Positions 38,555-47,142 of a stretch of 64,000 bases of DNA are shown here, piece by piece; position 1 is the first letter of the stretch, and each line of letters begins with the position of its first letter. The notes beneath the pieces are model-generated. The model had not been told where the DNA came from, did no database searches, and saw only the letters and a list, made by a program, of their open reading frames with translations. Made by a program: the position numbers and the translations under genes. This DNA comes from Phytohabitans suffuscus. GTDB taxonomy: Bacteria; Actinomycetota; Actinomycetes; Mycobacteriales; Micromonosporaceae. Location of the stretch: the NCBI RefSeq assembly GCF_011764565.1, contig NZ_AP022871.1, forward strand, positions 1,612,001-1,676,000, written 5' to 3'.

Positions 38555-39799
38555 TTACAAAGCGCGCACGCGCTCCAGTAAAAGCTCACGTTCCCGCGCA
38601 TTTCGCGTAAGACCGGCGGCCCGGGTCAGCTCGGCGCCGGCCTCGTCCTTGCGTCCCAGCTTGGCCAGCAGGTCACCGCGCACGCTGGGCAGCAGGTGGT
38701 AGTCCCTGAGCGCGGGCTCCGCCATCAGCTCGTCGACGAGCTTGAGGCCCTCCTCCGGCCCGTACGCCATGGCCACCGCGACCGCCCGGTTCAGCTCGAC
38801 CACCGGTGACGGCGCGACCGCGGCCAGCTGCCCGTACAGGTCGGCCATGCGGATGAAGTCGGTCTCCTCGGCGCTGCGCGCCCGCGCGTGCACGGCGGCG
38901 ATCGCGGCCTGCAACGCGTACGGCCCCTGGGCCCCGCCGAGCCGCTCGGCCCGCTCCAGCGCGGCGAGTCCACGGTGGATGAGCAGCCGGTTCCAGCGGG
39001 CGCGGCTCTGCTCCAGCAGCAGCACCGGCTCGCCCGACGGCCCGACCCGCGCGGCGGACCGCGACTGCTGGATCTCCATCAGTGCCACCAGACCGTGCAC
39101 CTCGGGCTCGCGTGGCACGAGCTCGGCGACGATCCGGCCGAGCCGCAGCGCGTCCTCGCACAGGGCCGGGCGCATCCAGTCGTCGCCGGCCGTCGCGGTG
39201 TAGCCCTCGTTGAAGATGAGGTAGATCACTTCGAGCACCGAGGCCAGCCTGGGCGGCAGTTCGGCGCCGCCGGGCACCTCGAACGGCACGCGCCGGTCGG
39301 CCAGCGTCCGCTTCGCCCGTACGATCCGCTGCGCGACCGTGGACTCGGAGACCAGGTACGCCCGCGCGATCTCCTCGGTGGTCAGGCCGCCCAGCACCTT
39401 GAGCGTCAGGGCGACCCGCGCCTCCGTCGACAGCACCGGGTGGCAGGCGGTGAAGACCAGGCGCAGCATGTCGTCGCCGATGTCCTCGACCGCCGCGTCG
39501 AAGTCGGGCGTGTGCGCGGTCTCCAGGTCGCGGCCCAGTTCCTCGACCTTGCGGTCGAACCGCTCGCGGCGGCGGAAGTGGTCGATCGCGCGCCGCTTGG
39601 AGATGGCCATCAACCAGGCGCCGGGATTGTCCGGTACGCCAGACTCAGGCCACTGCTCCAGCGCGGCGACCAGCGCGTCCTGCGCCAGCTCCTCGGCGAG
39701 GCCGACGTCGTGCGTCATCCGCGCCAGGCCGGCGATCAGGCGTGCCGCCTCGATCCGCCAGACCGCCTCGACCACCCGCTTGACGTCGGTACCAGCCAC
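38555..39799 (-). CDS. ECF sigma factor with long C-terminal helical domain (ECF42 / DUF6596 type)
   Basis: 414-residue sigma factor. Region 2: MTHDVGLAEELAQDALVAAL and NPGAWLMAISKRRAIDHFRR. Region 4: TTEEIARAYLVSESTVAQRI with VRAKRTL. The extra C-terminal 220 residues, with FNEGYTATAGDDWMRPALCE and repeated helices ending RNARERELLLERVRAL, are the DUF6596/tetratricopeptide-like extension that marks the ECF42 group, which lacks an anti-sigma factor and is often encoded next to YCII/DGPF proteins (not seen here). It diverges from another sigma gene only 31 bp away. Confidence 0.9.
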   Translation of the reverse strand: MAGTDVKRVVEAVWRIEAARLIAGLARMTHDVGLAEELAQDALVAALEQWPESGVPDNPGAWLMAISKRRAIDHFRRRERFDRKVEELGRDLETAHTPDFDAAVEDIGDDMLRLVFTACHPVLSTEARVALTLKVLGGLTTEEIARAYLVSESTVAQRIVRAKRTLADRRVPFEVPGGAELPPRLASVLEVIYLIFNEGYTATAGDDWMRPALCEDALRLGRIVAELVPREPEVHGLVALMEIQQSRSAARVGPSGEPVLLLEQSRARWNRLLIHRGLAALERAERLGGAQGPYALQAAIAAVHARARSAEETDFIRMADLYGQLAAVAPSPVVELNRAVAVAMAYGPEEGLKLVDELMAEPALRDYHLLPSVRGDLLAKLGRKDEAGAELTRAAGLTRNARERELLLERVRAL

Positions 39800-39830
39800 A
39801 CCCCCGATACAACCACGTAGCGTGCCGGGT

Positions 39831-40847
39831 ATGCGTGACGAGTCCGCGTTCGGGGAGTTGGTGGAGGCGCACCGGCGGGAGCTGCGGGTGCACTGCTACC
39901 GCATGGTCGGTTCGTACGACGAGGCGGAAGACCTGGTCCAGGAGACGTTCCTGCGGGCCTGGAAGGGCTGGGACGGCTTCGCCGGCCGCTCGTCGCTGCG
40001 CGCCTGGCTGTACCGCATCGCCACCAACGCCTGCCTCGACGCGCTGCGCGGCCGGGCCCGCCGGGTGCTGCCGCAGGACCTCGCGCCCCCGTCCGACCCC
40101 ACCGCCGACCTGCCGCCGCGCACGGACATCCCGTGGCTACAGCCCTTTCCCGACGCGGCGGCGCCGGTCGAGGCCGAGCCGGACGCGGTGGCGGTCACCC
40201 GGGAGACGATGGAGCTGGCGTTCCTGGCCGCGATCCAGCACCTGCCGCCGCGGCAGCGGGCCGTCCTGATCCTGCGCGACGTGCTCGGCTGGTCGGCGAA
40301 GGAGGCGGCGTCCGCGGTGGACGCGACCGTCGCCTCGACCAACAGCGCCCTGCAGCGGGCCCGGGCCACCCTGCGCGAGCACCTCCCGGAGCGCCGGCTG
40401 GAGTGGGCGCGGCCGTTGCGCCCGACCGGCGAGGAGCTCGCCGTCGTCCGGCGCTACGTCGACGCGGTCGAGCGGGCCGACCTCGACGCGCTGGCCGGCC
40501 TGCTGGCCGAGGACATCCGCGCGATCATGCCGCCGTGGCCGATGTGGTTCGCCGGTCGGGACGCGGTGCTGGCCACGCTCCGGGCGAGCTGGGACCCGGC
40601 CGGGCCGCACTACGTGGGCCGCTTCCGCATGGTGCCCACGGCGGCCAACGGCATGCCCGCCGTGGCCGCGTACCTCCGCGCGCCGGGCGACGACGCGTAC
40701 AAGGCGTTCGCCCTGGGGGTGCTCCGCGTGGAGGACGGGCGGATCGCCGAGATGAGCGCCTTCCACGACCCGGGCCTCTTCGCCGCGTTCGCGCTACCGA
40801 TGACTTTCCCGCCGGCCGACGTCTCAACGGGTGGTCCACGCACCTGA
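39831..40847 (+). CDS. ECF sigma factor with SnoaL-like C-terminal domain (SigG type)
   Basis: 338 residues. Region 2: CYRMVGSYDEAEDLVQETFL, RAWLYRIATNACLDALRG. Region 4: LPPRQRAVLILRDVLGWSAK with TVASTNSALQRARATLREHL. From residue 205 a SnoaL/NTF2-like domain follows (VVRRYVDAVERADLDALAGL, IMPPWPMWFAGRDAVLATL), as in SigG/TIGR02960 and ECF41-related factors where it tunes activity. ATG 39831 is chosen; the frame is open upstream but there it overlaps the divergent sigma gene. The DHFR-like gene begins 17 nt downstream, so they are probably cotranscribed. Confidence 0.9.
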   Translation: MRDESAFGELVEAHRRELRVHCYRMVGSYDEAEDLVQETFLRAWKGWDGFAGRSSLRAWLYRIATNACLDALRGRARRVLPQDLAPPSDPTADLPPRTDIPWLQPFPDAAAPVEAEPDAVAVTRETMELAFLAAIQHLPPRQRAVLILRDVLGWSAKEAASAVDATVASTNSALQRARATLREHLPERRLEWARPLRPTGEELAVVRRYVDAVERADLDALAGLLAEDIRAIMPPWPMWFAGRDAVLATLRASWDPAGPHYVGRFRMVPTAANGMPAVAAYLRAPGDDAYKAFALGVLRVEDGRIAEMSAFHDPGLFAAFALPMTFPPADVSTGGPRT

Positions 40848-40864
40848 CGGGAAAGAGGCAGCTC

Positions 40865-41407
40865 ATGGCAAAGATGCTCTACGCCGCGACGATGTCGCTC
40901 GACGGTTTCATCGCCGGACCCGGTGGCGACATGTCCTGGTTGAAGCCGTACTTCGGGCCCAACCCGGAGATGGACGGCCTGGTCCACCGGATCGGCGCGC
41001 TGCTGGTCGGCCGGCGGACGCACGAGGGCGACGACCCCAACCGGGGCACCGAGAACGAGGGGGCGTTCGGCGGCACGTGGAACGGCCCGACGTTCGTGCT
41101 CACCCACCGGCCCCCGGCCGATCCGGTGCCCGGCGTGACGTTCGTGGACGACCTGGAGCGGGCAGTCGCCGCGGCCAGGGAGGCGGCCGGCGACAGGTAC
41201 GTCAACATCCTCGGCGCCGACGTCGCGCGCTCCTGCCTCGACGCGGGACAGCTCGACGAGATCCTGGTCTGCGTGGCGCCGGTGCTGCTGGGCGAGGGCA
41301 CGCGGCTGTTCGAGCGGCCGGGCGGCGACAACGTGCCGCTGGAACGGATCCACCTGTCCCACGGCCAGCTCGCGACCAACATCTGGACGCGCGTCCTACC
41401 CCGGTGA
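40865..41407 (+). CDS. dihydrofolate reductase / RibD-like family protein
   Basis: 180-residue member of the DHFR/RibD C-terminal superfamily: MLYAATMSLDGFIAGPGGDM at the start, LVGRRTHEGDDPN, FVLTHRPPADPVPGVTFV, NILGADVARSCLDAGQLDEI, and LGEGTRLFERPGG near the end. Such stand-alone proteins bind NADPH; they are usually not true folate enzymes. ATG 40865 with GAGGCAG upstream. Placement behind a SigG-type sigma factor is common for this family. A strong terminator (41421-41456) follows. Confidence 0.88.
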   Translation: MAKMLYAATMSLDGFIAGPGGDMSWLKPYFGPNPEMDGLVHRIGALLVGRRTHEGDDPNRGTENEGAFGGTWNGPTFVLTHRPPADPVPGVTFVDDLERAVAAAREAAGDRYVNILGADVARSCLDAGQLDEILVCVAPVLLGEGTRLFERPGGDNVPLERIHLSHGQLATNIWTRVLPR

Positions 41408-41420
41408 AGGTCTGATTTCA

Positions 41421-41456
41421 GGGCGGTTGCAGCCGTGGAAACGGCGGCAACCGCCC
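41421..41456 (+). terminator. strong stem-loop terminator
   Basis: Arms GGGCGGTTGC / GCAACCGCCC plus an inner GCCGT / ACGGC stem with a GGAA loop, followed by ATTT. It lies 14 nt past the DHFR-like gene and isolates the maltose-type operon downstream. Confidence 0.85.
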
Positions 41457-41516
41457 ATTTCGTCATGCAAGCCTCATTAGGCGCGGAATGCGCGTGTCCG
41501 TCAACGATCAAACACG

Positions 41517-41580
41517 GTTGAGTCTCAACTTTGCAGAGTTCAATCGAAACCTTGCAGAAATATGTCGCGTTAGCTACGGT
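41517..41580 (+). promoter_or_regulatory. maltose-type operator and promoter
   Basis: A palindrome GTTGAG-T-CTCAAC (41517-41529) is followed by two direct repeats TTTGCAGA (41530) and CTTGCAGA (41551), 21 bp apart, i.e. on the same helix face. TTGCAG (41552-41557) also forms a -35 box, with a 17-nt spacer to TACGGT (41575-41580). I recall CTTGCAG repeats as the target of Streptomyces MalR/Reg1 LacI-type repressors; a repressor bound here would cover the -35. The leader to the start codon is about 145 nt. Confidence 0.6.
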
Positions 41581-41732
41581 GACTCCACTTGCGCTTGTGC
41601 ACGAAATCCGGTGCGCCAAGCCATCGATCGACACCAGCGAGCCAATCCACACCGCCGAGCAACAGACGCACCGCGGTGACGCGTCACCGCAGGGCACCGA
41701 TGACGCAACCGGAGTTCCCGAAGGGAAGGACT

Positions 41733-43127
41733 ATGTCCGCACCGCTGTTCCGAAAGGTCGTCGCCGTAGCGGCCGCGGCCGGTGTCGCGGGGCTGAGCCT
41801 CGCGGCCTGTTCCACCAAGAGCGACGACGACGGATCGTCGTCGGCCGGCGGAAAGGTCACCATCACCGTCGACTGCCAGCCGGTCGCGGCGCAGAAGGAG
41901 CTTCTGGCCAACTGGAACGCGGATGTCGACGCGTTCCAGAAGGAAAACCCGAACATCGAGATCAAGAGCGTCTCGGTCGGCACCCAGTGCAACAACCCGC
42001 CGGACTTCACCGCCCGCCTCCAGGGCGGCACGACCACCGACATCTTCTACGGGTACATGACCGACCTGCAGCAGGTGCTCGACTCCGGCCAGGTCATGGA
42101 CATCACCGAGTACGTCAACTCCTCGACGGTGCCCACCTGGGACAGCGTCGACACGGGCGCCAAGGCCACCTTCACCGAGGGCGGAAAGGTGTACGGCATC
42201 CCGACGAAGAACTACTCGATGGGTCTGGTCTACAACAAGAACCTGTTCCAGCAGGCCGGGCTCGACGTCAAGAACCCGCCGAAGACCTGGGCCGAGGTTC
42301 GTGACGCCGCGAAGAAGATCTCCGCACTCGGCAACGGGATCGCCGGGTACTCGGAGTACAGCGCGGGCAACACGGGCGGCTGGCACTTCACCGCCGAGAT
42401 CTACTCGCTCGGCGGCCAGATGGTGACCGAGGACGGCAAGAAGGCCGACTTCAACAACCCCATGGGCAAGCAGGTGCTGCAGACCCTCAAGGACATGCGG
42501 TTCACCGACAACAGCGTGGGCGAGAAGCAGCTGCTGCAGTGGCCGGACCTGCTCACCAACGCGGGCGCCGGCAACGTCGGCATGTTCATCGGCGCGCCGG
42601 ACGCCACCACCGCGATCGTCACCCAGTTCCAGGGCAAGTACCAGGACTGGGCGATGGGCCCGATGCCCGGCCAGGACGGCCCGGCCAAGGCGACGCTCGG
42701 CGGCGGCGAGGGCTACTTCTTCAAGAAGGGCCTCAGCAAGGAGCAGGTCGAGGCCGGCCTCAAGTGGATCGCGTACCAGAAGCTGACCCCGGGCAAGGGC
42801 CAGTTCGACTACGTGCGGGCCAAGCCGCAGGACAACCCGGTGGGCCTGCCCCAGCCGCAGCTGTTCACGGTCGGCAGCCCGGCGTACGCGCAGGAGCTCG
42901 AGCAGCGCAAGGCGAACGCCAACGTCACCGTCGACGACTTCGCGGCCTTCGAGAACAACCCGGTGCCGGTGAAGGTGGAGCCGCCGAACGCGCAGGCGAT
43001 CTACGCGGTGCTGGACGCGGCGATGTCCGCGGTCCTGACCGACTCGAAGGCCAACATCGACCAGCTGTTGAAGACGGCCGAGGAGAAGGTGAACCAGGTC
43101 CTCGCCACGGGCGGAACCGGTAGCTGA
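41733..43127 (+). CDS. sugar ABC transporter binding lipoprotein (maltose/maltodextrin-type)
   Basis: 464-residue exported binding protein of the family-1 (MalE-like) group. ATG 41733 follows AAGGGAAGGA and gives a lipoprotein signal ending VAGLSLAAC. The mature part has GGTTTDIFYGYMTDLQQVLD, YGIPTKNYSMGLVYNKNLFQ, KNPPKTWAEVRDAAKKISAL and GAGNVGMFIGAPDATTAIV, typical of carbohydrate-binding proteins. It heads an operon with two permeases and a GH13 enzyme, so the ligand is probably maltose, trehalose or an alpha-glucoside. The hairpin right after the stop may protect this part of the mRNA. Confidence 0.92.
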   Translation: MSAPLFRKVVAVAAAAGVAGLSLAACSTKSDDDGSSSAGGKVTITVDCQPVAAQKELLANWNADVDAFQKENPNIEIKSVSVGTQCNNPPDFTARLQGGTTTDIFYGYMTDLQQVLDSGQVMDITEYVNSSTVPTWDSVDTGAKATFTEGGKVYGIPTKNYSMGLVYNKNLFQQAGLDVKNPPKTWAEVRDAAKKISALGNGIAGYSEYSAGNTGGWHFTAEIYSLGGQMVTEDGKKADFNNPMGKQVLQTLKDMRFTDNSVGEKQLLQWPDLLTNAGAGNVGMFIGAPDATTAIVTQFQGKYQDWAMGPMPGQDGPAKATLGGGEGYFFKKGLSKEQVEAGLKWIAYQKLTPGKGQFDYVRAKPQDNPVGLPQPQLFTVGSPAYAQELEQRKANANVTVDDFAAFENNPVPVKVEPPNAQAIYAVLDAAMSAVLTDSKANIDQLLKTAEEKVNQVLATGGTGS

Positions 43128-43136
43128 CGTCGGCGC

Positions 43137-43162
43137 GCGGGGGTCGCGGCAGCGGCCCCCGC
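43137..43162 (+). other. intercistronic stem-loop after the binding-protein gene
   Basis: GCGGGGGTC pairs with GGCCCCCGC (one G-T) around an 8-nt loop, nine bases past the stop. Such hairpins commonly stabilise the upstream message so the binding protein outnumbers its permeases, or act as weak terminators. Confidence 0.6.
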
Positions 43163-43183
43163 ACCATCCACACTGGAGTCTTC

Positions 43184-44137
43184 ATGGCGACAATCACGGC
43201 CCACGGCAAGCCCGCCGAGGTGTCCGGATCCCGGCCGCTTCCGCCGGCGCGGCGCCAGAGCAGGCGCCGGCGCCAGCTGCGGAACAACCTGACCGGGTAC
43301 GCGTTCCTCGTCGGCGCCGTGGTGTGTTTCGCCGTCTTCTCCTGGTACCCGATGGTCCGCGGAATCATCATGAGCTTCCAGCGGACGCGGCGCGGGGAGA
43401 CCACCTGGGTCGGCTGGGACAACTACGAGCGGATCGTCAACGACCCGAGCTTCTGGACCGCGTGGAAGAACACCTTCTACTTCACCGCGCTGGCGCTGAT
43501 CCTGGGCTACGCGGTGCCGTTCTTCGTGGCGATCCTGCTCAACGAGTTCCGCCACGCCAAGGGCTACCTGCGCATCCTGGTGTACCTGCCGGTGATGCTG
43601 CCGCCGGCGTCCGCGCTGTTCCTGTTCAAGTACTACGCGTACGACCCGAGCGACGCCGGCCTTTTCAACGCCATCCTCAAGTTCTTCCATCTGCCCACAT
43701 CGGAGTGGATGCAGTCCACGACGATGACGATGCCCGCGATGGTCATCGCCTCGACGTGGATGAACATGGGCGCCGCCGTGCTCATCTACCTCGCGGCGCT
43801 GCAGAACATACCCGGCGAGCTGTACGAGGCGGCGGAGATCGACGGCGCCGGGATCTGGCGCCGGATCTGGAACGTGACGATCCCGCAGACCAAGCTGATC
43901 CTGTCGCTGATGGCGATGCTGCAGATCGTGGCGACGATGCAGCTGTTCATCGAGCCGCTGATCCTCGCCAACGGCGCCGGCACCCAGGACTCGGCCACCT
44001 CGGTCGCGTACCTCATCTACCAGCACGGCTTCTTCCAGAACGACCTCAACGGGGCCGCCGCGCTCGGCGTGATCATGCTCGGCGTGCTGGCCGGCTTCTC
44101 GTTCGTGTACGTGCGCCTCACCGCGCGACAGGACTAG
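43184..44137 (+). CDS. sugar ABC transporter permease (MalF-like)
   Basis: 317-residue inner-membrane permease with six main helices after a basic N-terminal tail (ARRQSRRRRQLRNNLTGYAF). The cytoplasmic coupling loop that docks on the ATPase is YEAAEIDGAGIWRRIWNVTI, the EAA motif of this family. ATG 43184 with GGAGTCTTC upstream. Together with the next gene it forms the membrane channel for the binding protein at 41733. Confidence 0.93.
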   Translation: MATITAHGKPAEVSGSRPLPPARRQSRRRRQLRNNLTGYAFLVGAVVCFAVFSWYPMVRGIIMSFQRTRRGETTWVGWDNYERIVNDPSFWTAWKNTFYFTALALILGYAVPFFVAILLNEFRHAKGYLRILVYLPVMLPPASALFLFKYYAYDPSDAGLFNAILKFFHLPTSEWMQSTTMTMPAMVIASTWMNMGAAVLIYLAALQNIPGELYEAAEIDGAGIWRRIWNVTIPQTKLILSLMAMLQIVATMQLFIEPLILANGAGTQDSATSVAYLIYQHGFFQNDLNGAAALGVIMLGVLAGFSFVYVRLTARQD

Positions 44138-44150
44138 GGGAACACCAACC

Positions 44151-45038
44151 ATGGCAGCGGACTCCGGCACCCGGACCCTGATCTCCTCCGCCCAGATGCG
44201 GCGCGGGCGGGGCAGGTACATCTACTGGACCTTGCTCACCGTCGTGGTCGTCGTCTTCACGCTGGTCTTCCTCGGCCCGCTCTACTGGATGGTCACCGGC
44301 GCGCTCAAGTCCGGTCAGGAGATCGCGCAGACCCCGCCGACGCTGTGGCCCGAGGACCCCCGGCTGACCAACTACACGGACGCCTGGCAACAGCTCGACC
44401 TGGCCAAGCTGCTCTTCAACACGTTCTACTACGCCTTCGGCGCGCTCGTCTTCCAGCTCGTGCTGGACACCGCCGCGGCGTACGCGCTGTCGAAGCTGCG
44501 CCCCGCGTTCGGCAACGTGATCCTCGGCCTGATGCTGGCCACACTGATGATCCCGGCGATGGTGCTCATCATCCCGCAGTACGTGACGGTCATCGACCTG
44601 CCGATCCTGCACGTCAACCTGCTCGACTCCCCGCTGGCGCTGTGGCTGCCCGCGGTCGCCAACGCGTTCAACATCTTCCTGCTGAAGCGCTTCTTCGACT
44701 CGATCCCCGAGGAGATCATGTCGGCGGCGGTCATGGACGGTGCGACGCCGCTGCGCACCCTGTGGTCCATCATCCTGCCGATGTCCCGGCCGATCCTCGG
44801 CGTGGTCTCCATCTTCGCGGTGACCGCGGTGTGGAAGGACTTCCTCTGGCCGAAGCTGGTCATGCCGTCGCCGGAGACCCGCACGGTCAGCGTCGGCATC
44901 TACGCGTTCTCCGGTGGTACGCCGATGAACGTGGTGGTCGCCGCCGCCGTCATCGCCGCCATTCCCACCATCGTCTTCTTCCTCATCTTCCAGAGGAGCA
45001 TCATGTCCGGGCTGACGGCGGGCAGCCTGAAGGGATAG
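44151..45038 (+). CDS. sugar ABC transporter permease (MalG-like)
   Basis: 295-residue permease with six helices; FLGPLYWMVTGALKSGQEIA is the typical MalG-type first loop, and EEIMSAAVMDGATPLRTLWS the EAA coupling loop. The C-terminus QRSIMSGLTAGSLKG is the usual end of this family. ATG 44151 with GGGGAAC upstream, 13 nt after MalF. No ATP-binding subunit gene is in the operon; in Streptomyces such importers share the MsiK ATPase encoded elsewhere. Confidence 0.93.
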   Translation: MAADSGTRTLISSAQMRRGRGRYIYWTLLTVVVVVFTLVFLGPLYWMVTGALKSGQEIAQTPPTLWPEDPRLTNYTDAWQQLDLAKLLFNTFYYAFGALVFQLVLDTAAAYALSKLRPAFGNVILGLMLATLMIPAMVLIIPQYVTVIDLPILHVNLLDSPLALWLPAVANAFNIFLLKRFFDSIPEEIMSAAVMDGATPLRTLWSIILPMSRPILGVVSIFAVTAVWKDFLWPKLVMPSPETRTVSVGIYAFSGGTPMNVVVAAAVIAAIPTIVFFLIFQRSIMSGLTAGSLKG

Positions 45039-45102
45039 CGGGACACAACACCGGGTGCAATTCGCACGAAACACATTGACGTACAAGGGAAGCAGGTTTG
45101 CC

Positions 45103-46773
45103 GTGGGCGAAATCGGGACCGTCGAGCCGGAGAAGGTGCGGTCGACGACGGTGGAATGGTGGCGCTCGGCCGTCATCTACCAGATCTATCCACGCAGCTT
45201 CGCCGACAGCGACGGGGACGGCATCGGCGACCTCGGCGGCGTCCGCGCCCACCTGGACCACCTGGCGGCGCTCGGCGTCGACGCGGTGTGGTTCAGCCCG
45301 TGGTACGCGTCCCCGCAGGCGGACGCCGGCTACGACGTCGCCGACTACCGGGCGATCGACCCGGTCTTCGGCACGCTCGCCGAGGCGGAGGAGCTGATCC
45401 GGGAGGCGCACGCGCTCGGCATCCGCATCATCGTGGACGTGGTCCCCAACCACTGCTCGGACAAGCACGCGTGGTTCGTCGAAGCGCTTCAGAGCGGGCC
45501 CGGCTCGACCGCCCGCGAGCTGTTCTGGTTTCGCCCCGGCCGCGGCGGCTCCGGCGAGTTGCCGCCGAACGACTGGCAGTCCATCTTCGGCGGTCCGGCG
45601 TGGACCCGTACCACCAACCCGGACGGCACGCCCGGCGAGTGGTACCTGCACCTGTTCGCGCCCGAGCAGCCGGACCTCAACTGGGACAACCCGAAGGTGC
45701 GCGAGGAGTTCGAGGACGTGCTGCGGTTCTGGCTGGACCGGGGCGCGGACGGCATCCGCATCGACTCGGCCGCTCTGCTGATGAAGGACGGCGCGCTCGC
45801 CGACTTCGATGCGGCCGACCCGCCGTTCCCGCACCCGTTCGAGGACCGCGACGAGGTGCACGACGTGTACCGGGCGTGGCGGGCGATCGCCGACAGCTAC
45901 CCGGAGCCGCGGGCGCTGATCGGCGAGGTGTGGCTGCCCGACGCGCAGCGGTTCGCCGCGTACCTGCGCGAGGACGAGATGCACACGGCGTTCAACTTCG
46001 CGTTCCTCGGCTGCCCCTGGGACGCCGCCGCGCTGCGCGCCACGGTCGACGAGACCCTCACCGTGCACGCGCCGGTGGGCGCGGCCGCGACGTGGGTACT
46101 GTCCAATCACGACGTTCCCCGGCACGTGACCCGCTACGGGCGCGCGGACACGTCGTTCACATTGGACTACCGCCAGCTCGGCGCCCCCACCGACCGCGCC
46201 CTCGGGCTGCGCCGGGCCCGCGCCGCGCTGCTGCTCAACCTCGCGCTGCCCGGCTCGGTCTACCTGTACCAGGGTGAGGAGCTGGGCCTGGAGGAGATCG
46301 AGGACATCCCGGACGCGCTGCGGCAGGACCCGATGTTCTTCCGCACCGCCGGGGAGAACCTCGGCCGCGACGGCTGCCGCGTGCCGATCCCGTGGTCCGG
46401 CACCGCCCCGCCGTTCGGTTTCAGCCCGCCCGGCGCCACCGCCGACCCGTGGCTCCCGCAGCCGGCCACCTGGCGCGACCGTACCGTCGAGGCGGAGTCC
46501 GCCGACCCGGACTCGATGCTGGCGCTCTACCGGCGGGCCCTGCGGCAGCGGCGCACCCAGCCGGAGCTGGGCGACGGCCCGTTCGCCTGGCTGCCCGGAC
46601 CGGACCGGGTGCTGGTGTTCAGCCGGGGCCGGGACGCGACGTTCGCCTGCGTGGTCAACCTCTCCGGCGAGCCGGTCGCGCTGCCGACGGCCGGCACGGT
46701 CGTGCTGACCAGCGCCCCGCTCGACGGCGGCCTGCTCCCGCCGGACACCGCCGCCTGGATCGCGAAGGGCTAG
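45103..46773 (+). CDS. GH13 alpha-glucosidase / oligo-glucosidase
   Basis: 556-residue cytoplasmic enzyme hydrolysing alpha-glucosides brought in by the adjacent transporter. GH13 blocks: VIYQIYPRSFADSDGDGIGD at the start, DVVPNHCSDKH (region I), DGIRIDSAALL with the nucleophile Asp (region II), LIGEVWLPD with the acid Glu (region III), and VLSNHDVPRH (region IV). The QIYPRSF and region II sequences place it among alpha-glucosidases (GH13_30-like) rather than amylases. GTG 45103 is preferred, with AGGGAAG upstream. The TAG stop (46771-46773) coincides with the TA target and first base of MITE copy 2. Confidence 0.92.
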   Translation: MGEIGTVEPEKVRSTTVEWWRSAVIYQIYPRSFADSDGDGIGDLGGVRAHLDHLAALGVDAVWFSPWYASPQADAGYDVADYRAIDPVFGTLAEAEELIREAHALGIRIIVDVVPNHCSDKHAWFVEALQSGPGSTARELFWFRPGRGGSGELPPNDWQSIFGGPAWTRTTNPDGTPGEWYLHLFAPEQPDLNWDNPKVREEFEDVLRFWLDRGADGIRIDSAALLMKDGALADFDAADPPFPHPFEDRDEVHDVYRAWRAIADSYPEPRALIGEVWLPDAQRFAAYLREDEMHTAFNFAFLGCPWDAAALRATVDETLTVHAPVGAAATWVLSNHDVPRHVTRYGRADTSFTLDYRQLGAPTDRALGLRRARAALLLNLALPGSVYLYQGEELGLEEIEDIPDALRQDPMFFRTAGENLGRDGCRVPIPWSGTAPPFGFSPPGATADPWLPQPATWRDRTVEAESADPDSMLALYRRALRQRRTQPELGDGPFAWLPGPDRVLVFSRGRDATFACVVNLSGEPVALPTAGTVVLTSAPLDGGLLPPDTAAWIAKG

Positions 46774-46937
46774 GGCGTGTTTCATAAGGGCACGCCCGGC
46801 CTGCGGCGGGCCCAGACGACGACCAGCGGCACCGGACGAAAGGCCACATACAACACCGGTATGCGACCTTCCGGCCGGCACCACCGGACGCCGCCTCGAC
46901 CTCGCCTCGGCTCGACCGACCCTTATGAAACACGCCC
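46773..46937. mobile_element. MITE-like element, copy 2 (165 bp)
   Basis: Same 165-bp unit with perfect 18-bp terminal inverted repeats, flanked by CTA and TAG on either side. Its left TA target is part of the alpha-glucosidase stop codon; its right end abuts an inverted copy of the short intergenic repeat (46943-46974). It differs from copy 1 by about two bases. Confidence 0.9.
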
Positions 46938-46942
46938 TAGTA

Positions 46943-46974
46943 GACCGCTGCTCCCGCGGCCTCACCCTCTGCGG
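46943..46974 (-). repeat. short intergenic repeat, copy 4 (inverted, truncated)
   Basis: Reverse complement reads CCGCAGAGGGTGAGGCCGCG then GGAGCAGCGGTC, the family core. The part that follows GGTC in other copies is missing because MITE copy 2 begins six bases away. Confidence 0.7.
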
Positions 46975-47142
46975 TTTCGCAGCCCCGCCGGGGCTTGACC
47001 CGCGGGCCCGGCAGCGGAGGTCGGAGGGTTCGGCGAGCCCTGCGAGCCGCCGACCGCAGCGGTGCCCGCGGGAGCATGCGGTCCACAGCTGACACGGACC
47101 GGGGCATACCTGTTCTCAGGAAACCGGGATGGCCCGCGGGGG

